From Warburgia ugandensis (taxonomy: Eukaryota > Streptophyta > Magnoliopsida > Canellales > Canellaceae), in assembly GCA_035236585.1 (NCBI GenBank), contig CP141139.1, forward strand, positions 51,653,217 through 51,717,216: DNA of 64,000 nt, given 5' to 3'. This document shows, one piece after another, positions 36,546 through 47,504 of the stretch. Position numbers and translations under genes: made by a program. Position 1 is the stretch's first letter. The number at the start of each line of letters is the position of its first letter. The notes beneath the pieces were generated by a model. That model saw only the letters and a program-made list of their open reading frames with translations, had not been told where the DNA came from and made no database searches.

Positions 36546-36939
36546 AGCTCTTGGGCGCCTCTAATGGCAGTCCAAAAGCTTGAAGAAAACCCATTTTGGA
36601 GAAGCAACCAAGAGGAGAAACAAGGAGAAAAACCCAGCAACGAGCCAAGTATGCCTAAGATCCCTCAAAACCCGTCTTCACAGTAGTCCTAGGCTCAGTT
36701 TCCCTAAGTTTTTGCATGAAAAATCATGCAAAATAGAGCTATGGAGAGTCACCAAGGACCCAGGGACGATCCCTGGGTCGAACCAGGGCATCTTAAGGAC
36801 GCCCCGGTCCCCCAATGAACAAGACATTCCAGACGGAACGAGACGCATCGACCGCGTTTGAGAGAACCAAACGAGCGCGTCCGTGGACGCGCCTGCAAAA
36901 GGATAGACGGGCGGGAAATCTAGCGTGTCTGCAAACGCG

Positions 36940-37069
36940 CCCGCTGGGGCGCATGCCGCTGACTCGCAACGCACTAGCAAACTGGGATTTCTGCCTCTTA
37001 ATGTCCCGCTAGAGCGCATGCCGCTGACGCGCAACGCGCTAGCATGCTACATTTTCACTCTTAAAAGCC
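36940..37069 (+). repeat. GC-rich 65-base tandem duplication in element D
   Basis: Units start at 36940 and 37005 with CCCGCT(g/a)G(g/a)GCGCATGCCGCTGA and diverge toward their right ends. It lies in the most CpG-dense part of the element. Confidence 0.7.
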
Positions 37070-38170
37070 TTATGTACATGTGATACTAAAGAGCTTATAA
37101 CTTGAGATCTAAAGCTCCGATTGAGGAGCCGCAAAAGGCGTTGTGTCTATGTCGACGACACGGACACACCCAAACTATAAAATCTCTGATCAAGGCCCAA
37201 TCAAAGGTGGGCATGACCCTTAGAATAGGATGGTGGCGCATGGCCGCTAGACCTTTGGAAAACTGATGATACCAAGGCCCAATTAGGACCTTAGGACACC
37301 CATAGGCATGGGGATGAACCCTTAATGCCTAAGTAATAAGACCAACCACTCTAAAACCTATAAAAGATAGGTCAAACTAACCTTGATTCCCCAAACCATG
37401 TTCAGGAGCATACGAGGACAAAGGGGTTAGCGCGACCTAGCCACGCTACTAGACTTTTTTTAAAAGAACCATGATTGTTTTGAGAATACATGTTTTAAGT
37501 ATATGACTTGTTTAGCATGACTTAATTCAGCATACATATGATAAATACTTTGTGTAGACATGTTTTGTAAATAATTGCATATACATTATGCATAAATATG
37601 TTTTGCAAACAATTGCATACATTGTATGATTTGTGAAACATTGAGTTTTTGAAAGACTGCATGTCCTTGAGGATTACCAAAAGACGCTGGAGTGCCCAAA
37701 AGACGCTGGGTAGGCAGTTGTGAGGGCCAGGCAGTTGTGAGGGACCCAAAGAGGACAAGTTTTGAAAAAGAGGTTTTCGCGTGTTTGATCTGATTATGAT
37801 TTGGGCTGATAAGCTCGTGGGCGCTATGCCGAGAGGTTTTGGTTGGCCTCCAGCCTCTACCACTATTAGGTGGATGGGTACCACGCCCAAAAAGGGCAAC
37901 GTCCCTATGTCGACTGCATGTGGTACAGGGGGCTACCACTGGTATTATGGCACTGGGTCGACGTGTCATAGGCCCCGTTGAGGCTATGACCGAGTGTCCT
38001 CAGGTACATGGGGACCACACGACGGGGAGGTCGTGGGCATAGTTGGACCCTATGGTTTTGTGGACTTATTTGCATTGCATATGGCATGATATGAGGTTGG
38101 TCAACCATACTATGATAGATATCCATAAGTTAGATTCAATGAAGCATCTTATGCATATCATAATGTTATG

Positions 38171-38192
38171 ATATATATATATATATATATAT
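38171..38192. repeat. (AT)n microsatellite
   Basis: Alternating AT run inside element D. Confidence 0.9.
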
Positions 38193-38361
38193 GATACTTT
38201 CAATTTGGATTATGTGATCCTTTAAGTCGTTAGTATTTCGGTTTGACAATGGTTTTTAATTCCGATCTTGAACATGAGTGTTCAACCATGCACATATTTT
38301 GAAAGAGCATATGATTTTAAACATCTCATGCATTATAAAACTAGTGGTGATGGACTCCTAT

Positions 38362-38380
38362 TGAGTATAGTGTATACTCA
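38362..38380 (+). other. Hairpin in element D
   Basis: Perfect 8-base arms TGAGTATA and TATACTCA around GTG. It lies about 380 bases from the right end, comparable with the hairpins of A and B. Confidence 0.6.
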
Positions 38381-38756
38381 CCCTATCCTTAACATTTTTC
38401 AAGATAATTCCATCCACGAGTAGAGGACATCTATGTTAGTGCCACGAGCAAGTGAATCAAAAAGGAAACAATTATACATGTAAGTACATTCTCAACCCTT
38501 TGGACATGTATTTGTATTTATTTATAGTTGGGCTATATGCTGTGACTGGTTAGATCTAGGGAAAAACACTTATGATTTCTAAAGCTTTTCAAAAACTACC
38601 TTGGTTGTTGTGAAAGCAAATGACACTCAGAGTTTTCAAATTGAATTTCAAATAAAAGATTTTTTCGCTGCACTGCATTGTTTTTCAAATAGGGATCCTG
38701 CCTTAGGAATTTAAAATTTTCATTTAAAAATGCATGAGAAAACCCGGGTCGCAACA

Positions 38757-38761
38757 TGAGC
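38757..38761. repeat. Target-site duplication of element D, right
   Basis: TGAGC, identical to 36127-36131. Confidence 0.85.
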
Positions 38762-39314
38762 TCCCAAAATGAGAGGTGTCACAGAAGAGATCCACTTCTA
38801 AGGGAAAGTGTAAAAGGCAGGACAAATTGAAGGAGCTAGTCAAGTGCTTCCTTTGTGATGGATCGTACTTAGTTTGGGATAGTCCCAAGCGTTCCAAACT
38901 CATTGCTATGATAAGAAAGGAAGAGGAACGTGAAGAAAAGGAAACAACACAATTAGGGGCACTACAACCCCTTAGTTGCATGAGGGTAGTCAAAGCCTGA
39001 AAAGACCATGGACAACATGGGTGTTGCCATGACTAATGGCACAAAGATGAAAGTGCCACGATGGGAGCTTCACGAGGAGAAAGACCATGCAAGACATGCA
39101 ACATGAAGTGGGTAAATAAGAATCCAATGGAGCTCAAGAATTGCAAGGTGCCAATGTGCAAAGAGACAAACAAGGTAGAGACTCTGAAGGAGAGCATAGG
39201 ACAACATACATGGGATGTGCAAAAAGCACAAACATAGCTCCTGTAAAAGGACAGAGTTCACAATGCAAGGAAAGATGAGTCAACGAGGGTGTTGACGTTA
39301 CCATGCGGGGAGAA
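38762..39314 (+). mobile_element. Gypsy-type gag, zinc-knuckle part, and polypurine tract
   Basis: Continues the gag after element D. The reading CFLCDGSYLVWDSPKR (about 38848) is a decayed CCHC zinc knuckle: the two leading Cys remain, but His is replaced by Tyr and the last Cys by Ser. Further Lys/Glu-rich sequence follows with stops. A purine tract (GCGGGGAGAA, 39305-39314) precedes the 3' LTR. Confidence 0.75.
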
Positions 39315-39905
39315 TGTCACGGCTGTTTTCTGTGCAATGCATGACTGAGGCCTATAAGCTCTAAGGAAGGTTTGCTTAGTTCATGGACTTAGCCTAAGAG
39401 ACTTGGACCCATTTTAAAGATTTATGGTGTAAGCCCTACTTCTAGAAGACCTTATTTCTAAAAGTGTCCTTGTAAATATCTAAATGCTCCACATGAATCT
39501 AGAAGATGGTAGAACTTAGACATTTTGTAGGAGGGTTCCAGAAAGATGATCTGGGCCTTTGATGGGGGCGACACATATAATGATTCTCGCCATCCATTGA
39601 GGATGTGGATGAAGGTAAGCAACTATAAATAGGATTGGTACTTCATTTGTATCCAAGCAACTCAAGTAGAAACTAGGCAACTCAAGGCAAAGTCACATCA
39701 AGTGAGAGGCCACCAAGGTGTAAGCTAGTGTGAGTAATCTATAGGGCTCTTTTCCAACCTCCAACTTTCTTCCTTAGCTTCCTTGCAAGCTTTCCACATT
39801 TTCCTTTATGCTTTTGCAATTTGGGCTGAATTTAGTCTTGGTGCCTTCAACCCATTGCAAGACTAAGTGTAGCATGAGCTTGGTTTAAAGTTATCCCATG
39901 ATAGC
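39315..39905 (+). mobile_element. 3' LTR of gag-only gypsy-type element
   Basis: Begins TGTCACGG and is collinear with 34637-35180. It is followed by ATGCA (39906-39910), the probable right target duplication, and then by the remainder of the tandem duplication. Confidence 0.78.
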
Positions 39906-40045
39906 ATGCAAATGCTTCATTCCATAAGATGTATTCAAGTGACAAAACTCAGCGACAATTGCTATATGCATCAAATTTGAAGGATTGGAATTCAAAAGAA
40001 TAATCTCTTCTCATTTGTCTACCAAAGTAAGTGCAAGCAAAGGGA
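39906..40045. repeat. Tandem duplication, copy 2, right part
   Basis: Resumes the repeat unit of 34061-34437 at AATGCTTCAT and includes AGTGACAAAACTCAG and AAGTGCAAGCA. It shows that the gag-only element inserted inside the second copy. Confidence 0.65.
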
Positions 40046-41194
40046 TTTTCTTAGAAGCTTTCACTCTTCTTGATGAGCTTTTGGTTGAAAGTTATATTTT
40101 TGGGCCTTCACACTTTCTATCCTCTTCACGTCCATCATGGGAAAGGCAACTGCTTATTTTCCTCCAGGTGATATGAAGGCCTTGTCATCCCTTGATGACT
40201 CCTTGATGACTTCCTATTCTCTATAGGAGCTGTGAGAAAGACAGTTTCAGTGAGGAAAAAGGTGATAGAAATGATAATATTTGTGATTATCATTATCTCA
40301 TACTAAATGAAAAAGTATATGTGGTTATCTTTGTTGCATATAACTCTTTCATCCTTTTTCCTTGATGACTTAAAAAATTATTCCTTAGAAGGGATGTCAA
40401 TGATTCAAGTGCATTTTTGTCAAGAAAAATTCATAGATTTTGGATATGTTAGATTTAGGACACAAGGAAGCTTTGAGAGAAAATTGCTCTTACCTTTCTT
40501 GTATTGTTCTCTTATCTAGATTGTGTACTAGAAGTGTTTGTTAAATCCTATGGAACATTTTTCCTTCCCACTTTTTCATATATTTTGAAAGAAAAGGAAT
40601 GTGAAATAGGTCCTTGGCTTAGGGACACTTTATCATTGTTCAAAATGAAACTTAAGAGACCAAGGGAAGGATGGACTCAGCTTGGTTCAACTCAATACTT
40701 GAATGACTCGGTAGATTCTAGTCCATTTTATACTTGGATTCTTTTCACCATCTCCTGGGCATTAATTGTTTGGATCCTCTAGAGCTTTTAAGGATTGGTT
40801 TATGGTGTTAACATCTTTAACTCTTAATCTTGGTTTAAGAAAAGAGAAGGCATGACAATTAACAAAACTGCCTTGATGAGCATCAAATTGGATAAATTCT
40901 TATAGCATAGACCATGTCAATGCTTCATAATATTTTTGACACTAAATAAAGTCATCACCTACCTACTAATGAACTGCTTTATTCTTCATGGTTTTCAAAA
41001 TCTCATATACATGACCATATATGTTTATTGTTTTTTCACCAGGTAACAAGTGTGTTGAATATTTTGTATGAAATGTTCAATATGTCAATAGGAGAAATTT
41101 ATCTTTGAGTCTGAATTTACAGAATTAGCCCGATACTTGAGGCATGGAATTCCAAGATATTTCTTTAGAAATGGAAAGATGAGGTAAATTTTTT
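40046..41194. other. Intergenic, nothing recognised
   Basis: Short ORFs (for example 40307-40519 and 40504-40782) have no recognisable motif. The reading at 40020-40180 is protein-like in places but too short to assign. Confidence 0.45.
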
Positions 41195-42241
41195 GGAAAA
41201 ACAACAATTTACTATCCTTAACTATAGTTTTGTTACATTTTAGTCCCTAAACTTTCATTTTTGCAAATTAGTCACTCAACTATTGGAGAAATGGACATTG
41301 ACAAACATCTATTATGGACCCCAAAATGAATATTATGATGTTTTAGAATAAGTTTTTACAAAACATGGACTGAAGTGAAAGAAAACATTAGTATAGGGAC
41401 TAAACTGTTGCTTATGAATAGTTTCCTATCTTGTTGAAGAAGATTACCAGAGCTTTTTGATAGTAAGATTTAAAATCTCCATATGATACCCTTTTCTTGG
41501 TGTTTTAGAAAATGTTTTTTAGATCTAATATCCACAGGTCTCAATCTATAAACTCTTAAAATTTGGACGATCCCAGTGAAGAATACATTCATATCTCATT
41601 TGAAAGATGACTAAAGTTTCTCCCCAATGAGATTTTAAATCTCCATATGACACAATTTTTCTTGGAGTTTTGAAAATGGTTTTTAGATCTAGAATTTAGA
41701 GATCCCAATCTTCAAACACTTAAAATTTAAACAATTTTTGTGAGAAATGCATTTGAGGCTTCCAAGAAAAAAGGTTTGTCAAATTTTAGGCTGGCAATCT
41801 CAAAAACCTTGATTTTTATGCCCTACTCTTTGATTTTTTAGAAAACAAATTTTAGATCTAAGTTCTAGTTGATTTGACCTATGAAACTTATATTTAAGGA
41901 AGATTTTGTGGGAAATAAATTTAGACTTTTTCCAACAAGTGATCGTTGGACTTCATCCCAGTCATCTTCTCTGGCAAGATATAGAAACTATCTATGAACA
42001 ATAGTTTAGTTCTTAAACTCTCTTTTTTGTACTTTGGTCCATGGACAAATCTTATAAAATTTTATTTTAAAATATTATAATATACATCATGGAGCCCACA
42101 TAAAAAATATGTAAAGTCCTTTGACATATGTTGATGGACATTAGATAATACTTATGACGAAAAATATTCAATGGTTGAGGGAAATGTTATGGATTAAAAT
42201 ATAACAAAGTTATAATTAAGGATAGTAAATTTAATTTTTCC
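41195..42241 (+). mobile_element. TIR DNA transposon copy 2 (non-coding, complete)
   Basis: About 1047 bases. The left end GGAAAAACAACAATTTACTA and the right end (reverse complement GGAAAAATTAAATTTACTAT) are inverted repeats extending about 35 bases; T/A runs outside may also belong to the termini. It has no coding sequence. It contains diverged internal units of about 165 bases, each beginning near a GAGATTTnAAATCTC-like phrase (about 41468, 41629 and weakly 41790). It is collinear with copy 1. The target duplication is ambiguous because of the flanking A/T runs. Confidence 0.7.
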
Positions 42242-42887
42242 AAAAAAAAATAAGGCCTCCCATGAAATAGTGGGTCTTTGCCTTTGTTCAGCATCCCACC
42301 TTGGTTTGCCTACATTAACATGTATGACTAACTCTAGGAAGGCTATAATATAGCTTTGGTATACATAGTTTTTAAACAATGCATACATACTCATACATTT
42401 CTTTAAAGAATATCAATGGGCAAAATACAAATCATACTCTACACCATACTAAAATCAACTACATTTTGACAATTGTAAACATCTAATTTGGAGGCCTTAG
42501 TTGATAATGGCCTTTAATTAAGTAAAAAAGAAGAAAAAAATTCCAAGTAAGCTCTAAGTGAAAAACTAAAAGTCCTTTGCCATATGACCTATTCATGTTT
42601 CATAACAAAGACTAGCGAACTGGATGTTTTGATTACTAAACAAGTGAGCTCTACTTATATTTTGCTAGGCCTTCTTTTGCATTAGAGTCCTTCCATCATA
42701 TAAACAAACAACTTAAGTTTACTCTTGCAGCTAAAACAACAATAAAGGGTTAGTTTTTCGATTAAAGTGATTCATCTTCGCACTCATCTGGATTTCTATT
42801 GGCATCTCTGATGCAACTTTGCATAACATTAGCTCTCCAAGTGAATCTCATGAATAAGACAACTGTTATGGCTCAAGGATTTGAGGG

Positions 42888-42918
<31 letters not shown>

Positions 42919-43046
42919 TTAGCTATCCATTTTGCACCTCAAAAAGATAAAAGGTCAGTATCCACTAGAGCAACAATTTTTTTGGATACAATCCTCCAAG
43001 ATCAACATCTGATTTTCAATGATTTACAATTAAACTTTCATAAAAT
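42242..43046. other. Intergenic, with an (AT)n run
   Basis: No gene seen. An alternating TA run lies at 42891-42918; an ORF crossing it (42799-43068) is not believable as coding. Confidence 0.5.
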
Positions 43047-43262
43047 TAATAGCCTAGAACTAGCCTAGAACCAAGGATTCTTATTACACTAAAATCTCCC
43101 TAAATTAATAGCCTCGAACCAAGGATTCTTATTAGAGTAAAATCCCCCTAAATTAATAGCCTAGAACCGAGGGTTCTTATTATAGTAAAATTCCCTTAAG
43201 TTAATAGCCTAGAGCTAAGGATTCTTATTACAGTAAAATCCCCTTAAATTAATAGCCTTGGG
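43047..43262 (+). repeat. 48-base tandem repeat, about four copies
   Basis: The motif TAATAGCC(t)(a)GAACCAAGG starts at 43047, 43106, 43154, 43202 and 43250. The last three intervals are exactly 48 bases; the first is 59 because of an 11-base internal duplication (TAGCCTAGAAC). The last unit is partial. Confidence 0.9.
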
Positions 43263-44335
43263 ACTAGAGGTTTGCTATTGATATATTTGGGTTTTATTAT
43301 ATTGGGTAACCCTCTTAAATTAATATATGTGGGATGTTTATTATTTGTATTAATTTGGCATTATTATGTGTCTTTTTTAATGACATGCCTTTTCTACTTT
43401 CTTTAAATGTTTTTTTCTTGTTTAACAACCACATAATTTCTTTATTTTGTGAGTCTTCTATTGCCTATATCTCTTTCCAATTTTTTCCCACTTCTTTAAT
43501 TTATCTCAAATAACTCTTTTTTCAAAAAAAATTCAATAGATAAACAATCACTCATTTCTAAGTTTCTCTAAGTAGAATGTGCATTGCCTTTGTCTATCCT
43601 TATTTCTTCTTCGCAACCCCCCCCCCCTCCCCCTCACACACACACAAAGGTCCTTAAACTTGAGAATATTAATTTATGCAATCAGCGGACCGTTAAGGAA
43701 GTTCCAAAATTTTATTATCTTATTAGTCTAGTGAGTTTGTTAGTTTATCATTTTGGTCCAAGTTGGGATTAAACATTTTGTATTAGCATCATGAGATAAT
43801 TAACAAATCATATTGAGGAGATTGATTGAATTCGTCTTTTTCCTTTCCTTTCTAGTTGTCACCGTGTAGTGCTTGGGCAAGCCACACTTCAATCTAGGTG
43901 ATTCCACCTTGATGTGGCTAAGTAGAAGAGTAAGGTAAAGTGTTTTTTTTTTTTTTTTTTCTAAGGAAAAAAAGGCTTAAGTGTTATTAAAACTAAACGC
44001 TTAGTGCATAGCTTCAAAACCTTGGGAGAACTTCTATCAGGTACTTATCAGATATTGATTTAAGGGGGTTTCACTATAACTCCTTGATGAAGCATTGTTC
44101 TAGTAGGGAAAGTAATAAGATATGTGTATTTATTCCTTGTGTTATTTTAATGATAATTTAGATATGGGAGCATAAAATGTGCCTCATTATGGTGACTTTT
44201 TCTAGATCTAAGCTGTACCCCTTTGTTTAGGCTACATGTGAAAAATCACACCTATTAGATTATTGTGGACATTTTTTTAATAATTAATAATTTTAATTTT
44301 TGACCTAATTAAAACATAAGCTAAGCTTGTCTAGA

Positions 44336-44488
44336 CAGCATAGTTTTTGATATAGAGGTAATGTAAGGAGGCCAAATAAGGTGAATGGATTATAACTTAA
44401 TTTCAAAGATTAGTCAGTATAGTTTTTGGTATATAGGTAATATTTAAGGAGGCCAAATAAGGTGAGTGGAATATAACTTTCAAAGATC
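44336..44488. repeat. Direct duplication, about 77-base period
   Basis: The two units share ATAGTTTTTG(a/g)TATA, AGGAGGCCAAATAAGGTGA and ATATAACTT-like phrases in the same order. Confidence 0.75.
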
Positions 44489-44986
44489 ATGCTTGCACCA
44501 AAGATTCTAAGCACAGTGGGACAAGGAGTCTTTGACCTGGATGACCAAGGTTTGAGGCTATGCATGATTATGCCTACCATTCAAAAAATTTCTAAAGATC
44601 ACGCCCACAATCAAGTCCCTGGATAATTATTTTTTTAAGCCACAATATTTTCATCTCCCAATTTATTTTTATTCCTGACCAATTCAAAAGTTTCCGCATT
44701 CTTGCGACTTTCAATTTAATGGAAATTTTATAGAATCAAGCACAAGTAAAATATTTCCCGAGTATTTCGAATATTTGCCATAGAAACTTGTTTCTGAACC
44801 CAAACTTTGTTACAATGACCACGCCTATTCCTGCCAGAGCAAACATTTATCTTTTGATTGGGCGACTTTATAAAATAACCCACAGAAAGAGTACTTCCAA
44901 AATAAGTCATAAACAGAAAAATATTGTTGAACCTCCTTATTCATTATAATAGTTGAATAAGTGGTTGAGGAATGACTTGTCCTTAC

Positions 44987-45153
44987 GGGGCTAAGAAAAC
45001 CCAGACCGAAGATCATGGCTACAAGCTGAACAACTGGTCATATTCTTATTTTCCGTCGGCATGAAAGTCTGCTGATCATATGGGCCAAGAAAATCCAAAA
45101 CTGGAGATCATGGCTACAAGTTAAACAAACGGTTATATTCCTATCTTCTCCAA
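44987..45153. repeat. Direct duplication, about 94-base period
   Basis: Units at 44987-45056 and 45081-45153 share AAGAAAA(c/t)CCA and GATCATGGCTACAAG, followed by a diverged T-rich end. Confidence 0.75.
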
Positions 45154-47487
45154 GAATGGAAGTAGTCTCTCCGTTGGTCAAGAAAGGCTCCCATTCATGG
45201 TTGCATTACCATTCGCTAAACCAAATAAAGAATTTTGGGACGTGATATCTGCAGTCTCATATTTGATTCTAGTACTCTATTCTTCACTTTTACTAATCTA
45301 ATCAGCTTTTTAAGGCTTTACAATTCATAAGGAACTATCATCATCCAACACAACATAGTGTTTTGCGCATGTAAATTAGGACTTGGAAACAAAATGTACG
45401 TGAGAGCCTCAGATGATTAATATTTGTCAATCCAAACACTTCATCTTCTAGGCTAAACGGTAGATACTCGATGCCCCATATTCTCCTAAATAGATGTTCT
45501 TAGGCTGCATTTGGCAACTGTTTCTTCTATTTATATTTCTACATCCCAAAAACGCAAATTAAAGATGCAGTTTCTCAGACAAACATGCTTCTTCGGTCAG
45601 CTTGTGAAGAAATGGAAACACAGAAAATGGCAGAAACTCCCTTCCCAAATGCAGTATTAACCTTCTGAATCTTTAATATTGTTTCTTTCTCTTTTTGAAC
45701 TTTGGAAGTAATCGATTTTACACTGGTGTACTGTTGTTAGCATCATCTGATAAAGATATTTTTTGATACATGGCCTATATAAGATGGTTTTTTCCACATT
45801 TATTATAAAGTAAGATAATTATTTTTCATATCTATGTAAGATGCCGACCTCAAAATAAGTATTGTGGATCCCCAACTTATGGTCCTATGTGTACTTTCAA
45901 TAAAGTGAGTGGTGCCATCAGTAGAATATGCTAGTCTAGAAATTACTTTATTGTATATTAAGGGTTTATTGGGCTACTATATTATATATTAGATATAAAC
46001 CTAAGTTTTGGTTGGAGGGTCACCTCCCATAACTAATTCACCATCCAACCCAAGTATAAGCTTCTTATTTGGTTTATGGTTTCGCACTTGATTGAGAAAG
46101 GATTAAGCCTTTTGATTTTCATCATTAAATTAATAATATATAGATCAAAGATATGCAAAACATGACTAGAGAGAGAGAGACAGAATCCAAGGTTCCTTTC
46201 TTTGACTAAAATAAATTACAACTTCTTTTTATTATCTCTTATTCATTTTAAGTCCATTGATAATATGCGTCCTTAGGTCACATCATTGTATTCTACTCGT
46301 GTTCTGGAAGGATCTCATACTTGCAAAGAAATCAATTATCCTGACTTTCTTTCTCTTAGGCATTAAAAAAAAAAAGGTTCCATAAAATGACCAATACCAT
46401 GAGAATGACATCCTTCCAGACTTATCCCTACCACCCATCTTTTAATAAACCCTAGTTCTCATGACCCCATAATCGAATCTTCTGATCACAAAACCAAATA
46501 AATAAACCCTGAAGTTTGCCAAACAGCGTAAGTTGGTTAAGACTCTCTCTAGCAGTCTATTTGGATTGCCCTAAATTTATTAGACAGTTGACAAGCAGAT
46601 GCCACAAAATAGTCTTCAAGGGGCTCAAACCACCACCCTCTATTGTTTGACAGGCCAAAATGAGAGTTGCAACTGCCAGTAAGAACTAATCTATTTCTAA
46701 CCACAACTGGCAATACACTAAATAAAGCTTAGCTATTGTTTAGCAGGCAAAAATAGTAGACCTAACAAAAACAAGCACAAACGATAATAAAGAAAGGAGA
46801 TCCATATCGTCATGTCCTAAAATTAATTATTAGCCTAGAAACATCTGAAACAAAGATGGCAGTGTGCTAGGTAAAACAACAATTTCTTGGAACTTAATCA
46901 CTTGTGCACCGACTAATTTTTTCCGAAAAAATAGAAATGAAGAAAAGGCGGAGCATGCATAGATCTCACACTTTTGTCAAATGTGTTAACCATAGTCGCA
47001 AAAGTTTGGATTCCAAAAACATTAACCAGGGAAATATTTTGAAAATTCAAAGAAATGCATGCAAATAAATTGGAAAAAATTGACAAAATAGCATTATTAG
47101 CCTACGAACTAACTTAGAGAAATGCTATCCTGAAGCTTTCCGGGGCTAACTTCGAATCCCTGTCCAGCTATGCCCTACATTTGGATAATCTGATTTGTCC
47201 ATCTTGTTTGATCTTTCTTAAATAGGCTAAACGCCAAAGTTCATGTTCGTTGGATGATTTTAAGAATGCATATTCAATGTTTAAGCCATATCTATTAGAA
47301 TTTTCAATGAAAAAACTAGTGGATACAACCACTCAATGGGCATGATTTTTCACAAATAGCCTAAATAAGAGTCGAAAAAAATGACTAGGTCAGATCATCC
47401 AACTATGGGGCTTAGCTAGGTGGGGTTTTAGAGTCAGTCCCAAAACTTAATCAGGATAGCATTTCTCTGTAACTTATTATTTAGATG

Positions 47488-47504
47488 TGTTAATAATATA
47501 TGAT
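47488..47504. repeat. Target-site duplication of LINE copy 1, left
   Basis: TGTTAATAATATATGAT, 17 bases, identical to 50096-50112. Confidence 0.9.

Larger units (their letters stand above)
36132..38756 (+). mobile_element. Element D: non-coding LTR-like element, probable solo LTR
   Basis: 2625 bases, starting TGTAATGACTCC and ending CCCGGGTCGCAACA, between perfect TGAGC duplications, inside the gag region of the gypsy-type element. It has a TATA box (36537-36545), AATAAA at about 38649, a GC-rich segment at 36830-37070, and a hairpin at 38362-38380. ORFs inside it (such as 36678-37034 minus, 37586-37969 minus) have no recognisable domain and are not called. Its right end resembles that of element B, but most of its body differs. 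Confidence 0.75.
43263..47487. other. Long intergenic stretch, no gene
   Basis: AT-rich, with only short ORFs. It contains C11 at 43617-43627, T18 at 43943-43960, and two diverged direct duplications listed separately. Confidence 0.5.

Noticed and set aside
36678-37034. 118-codon ORF on the minus strand of element D
   Set aside because: Same reason: a GC-rich, partly duplicated segment with several open frames and no recognisable motif.
37522-37969. Two overlapping ORFs of about 125 codons
   Set aside because: Both fall inside element D, overlap in different frames and show no domain.
47140-47180. B-box-like string (cttcgaatccctg) suggesting a tRNA
   Set aside because: No A box or paired acceptor arms at the proper distance.
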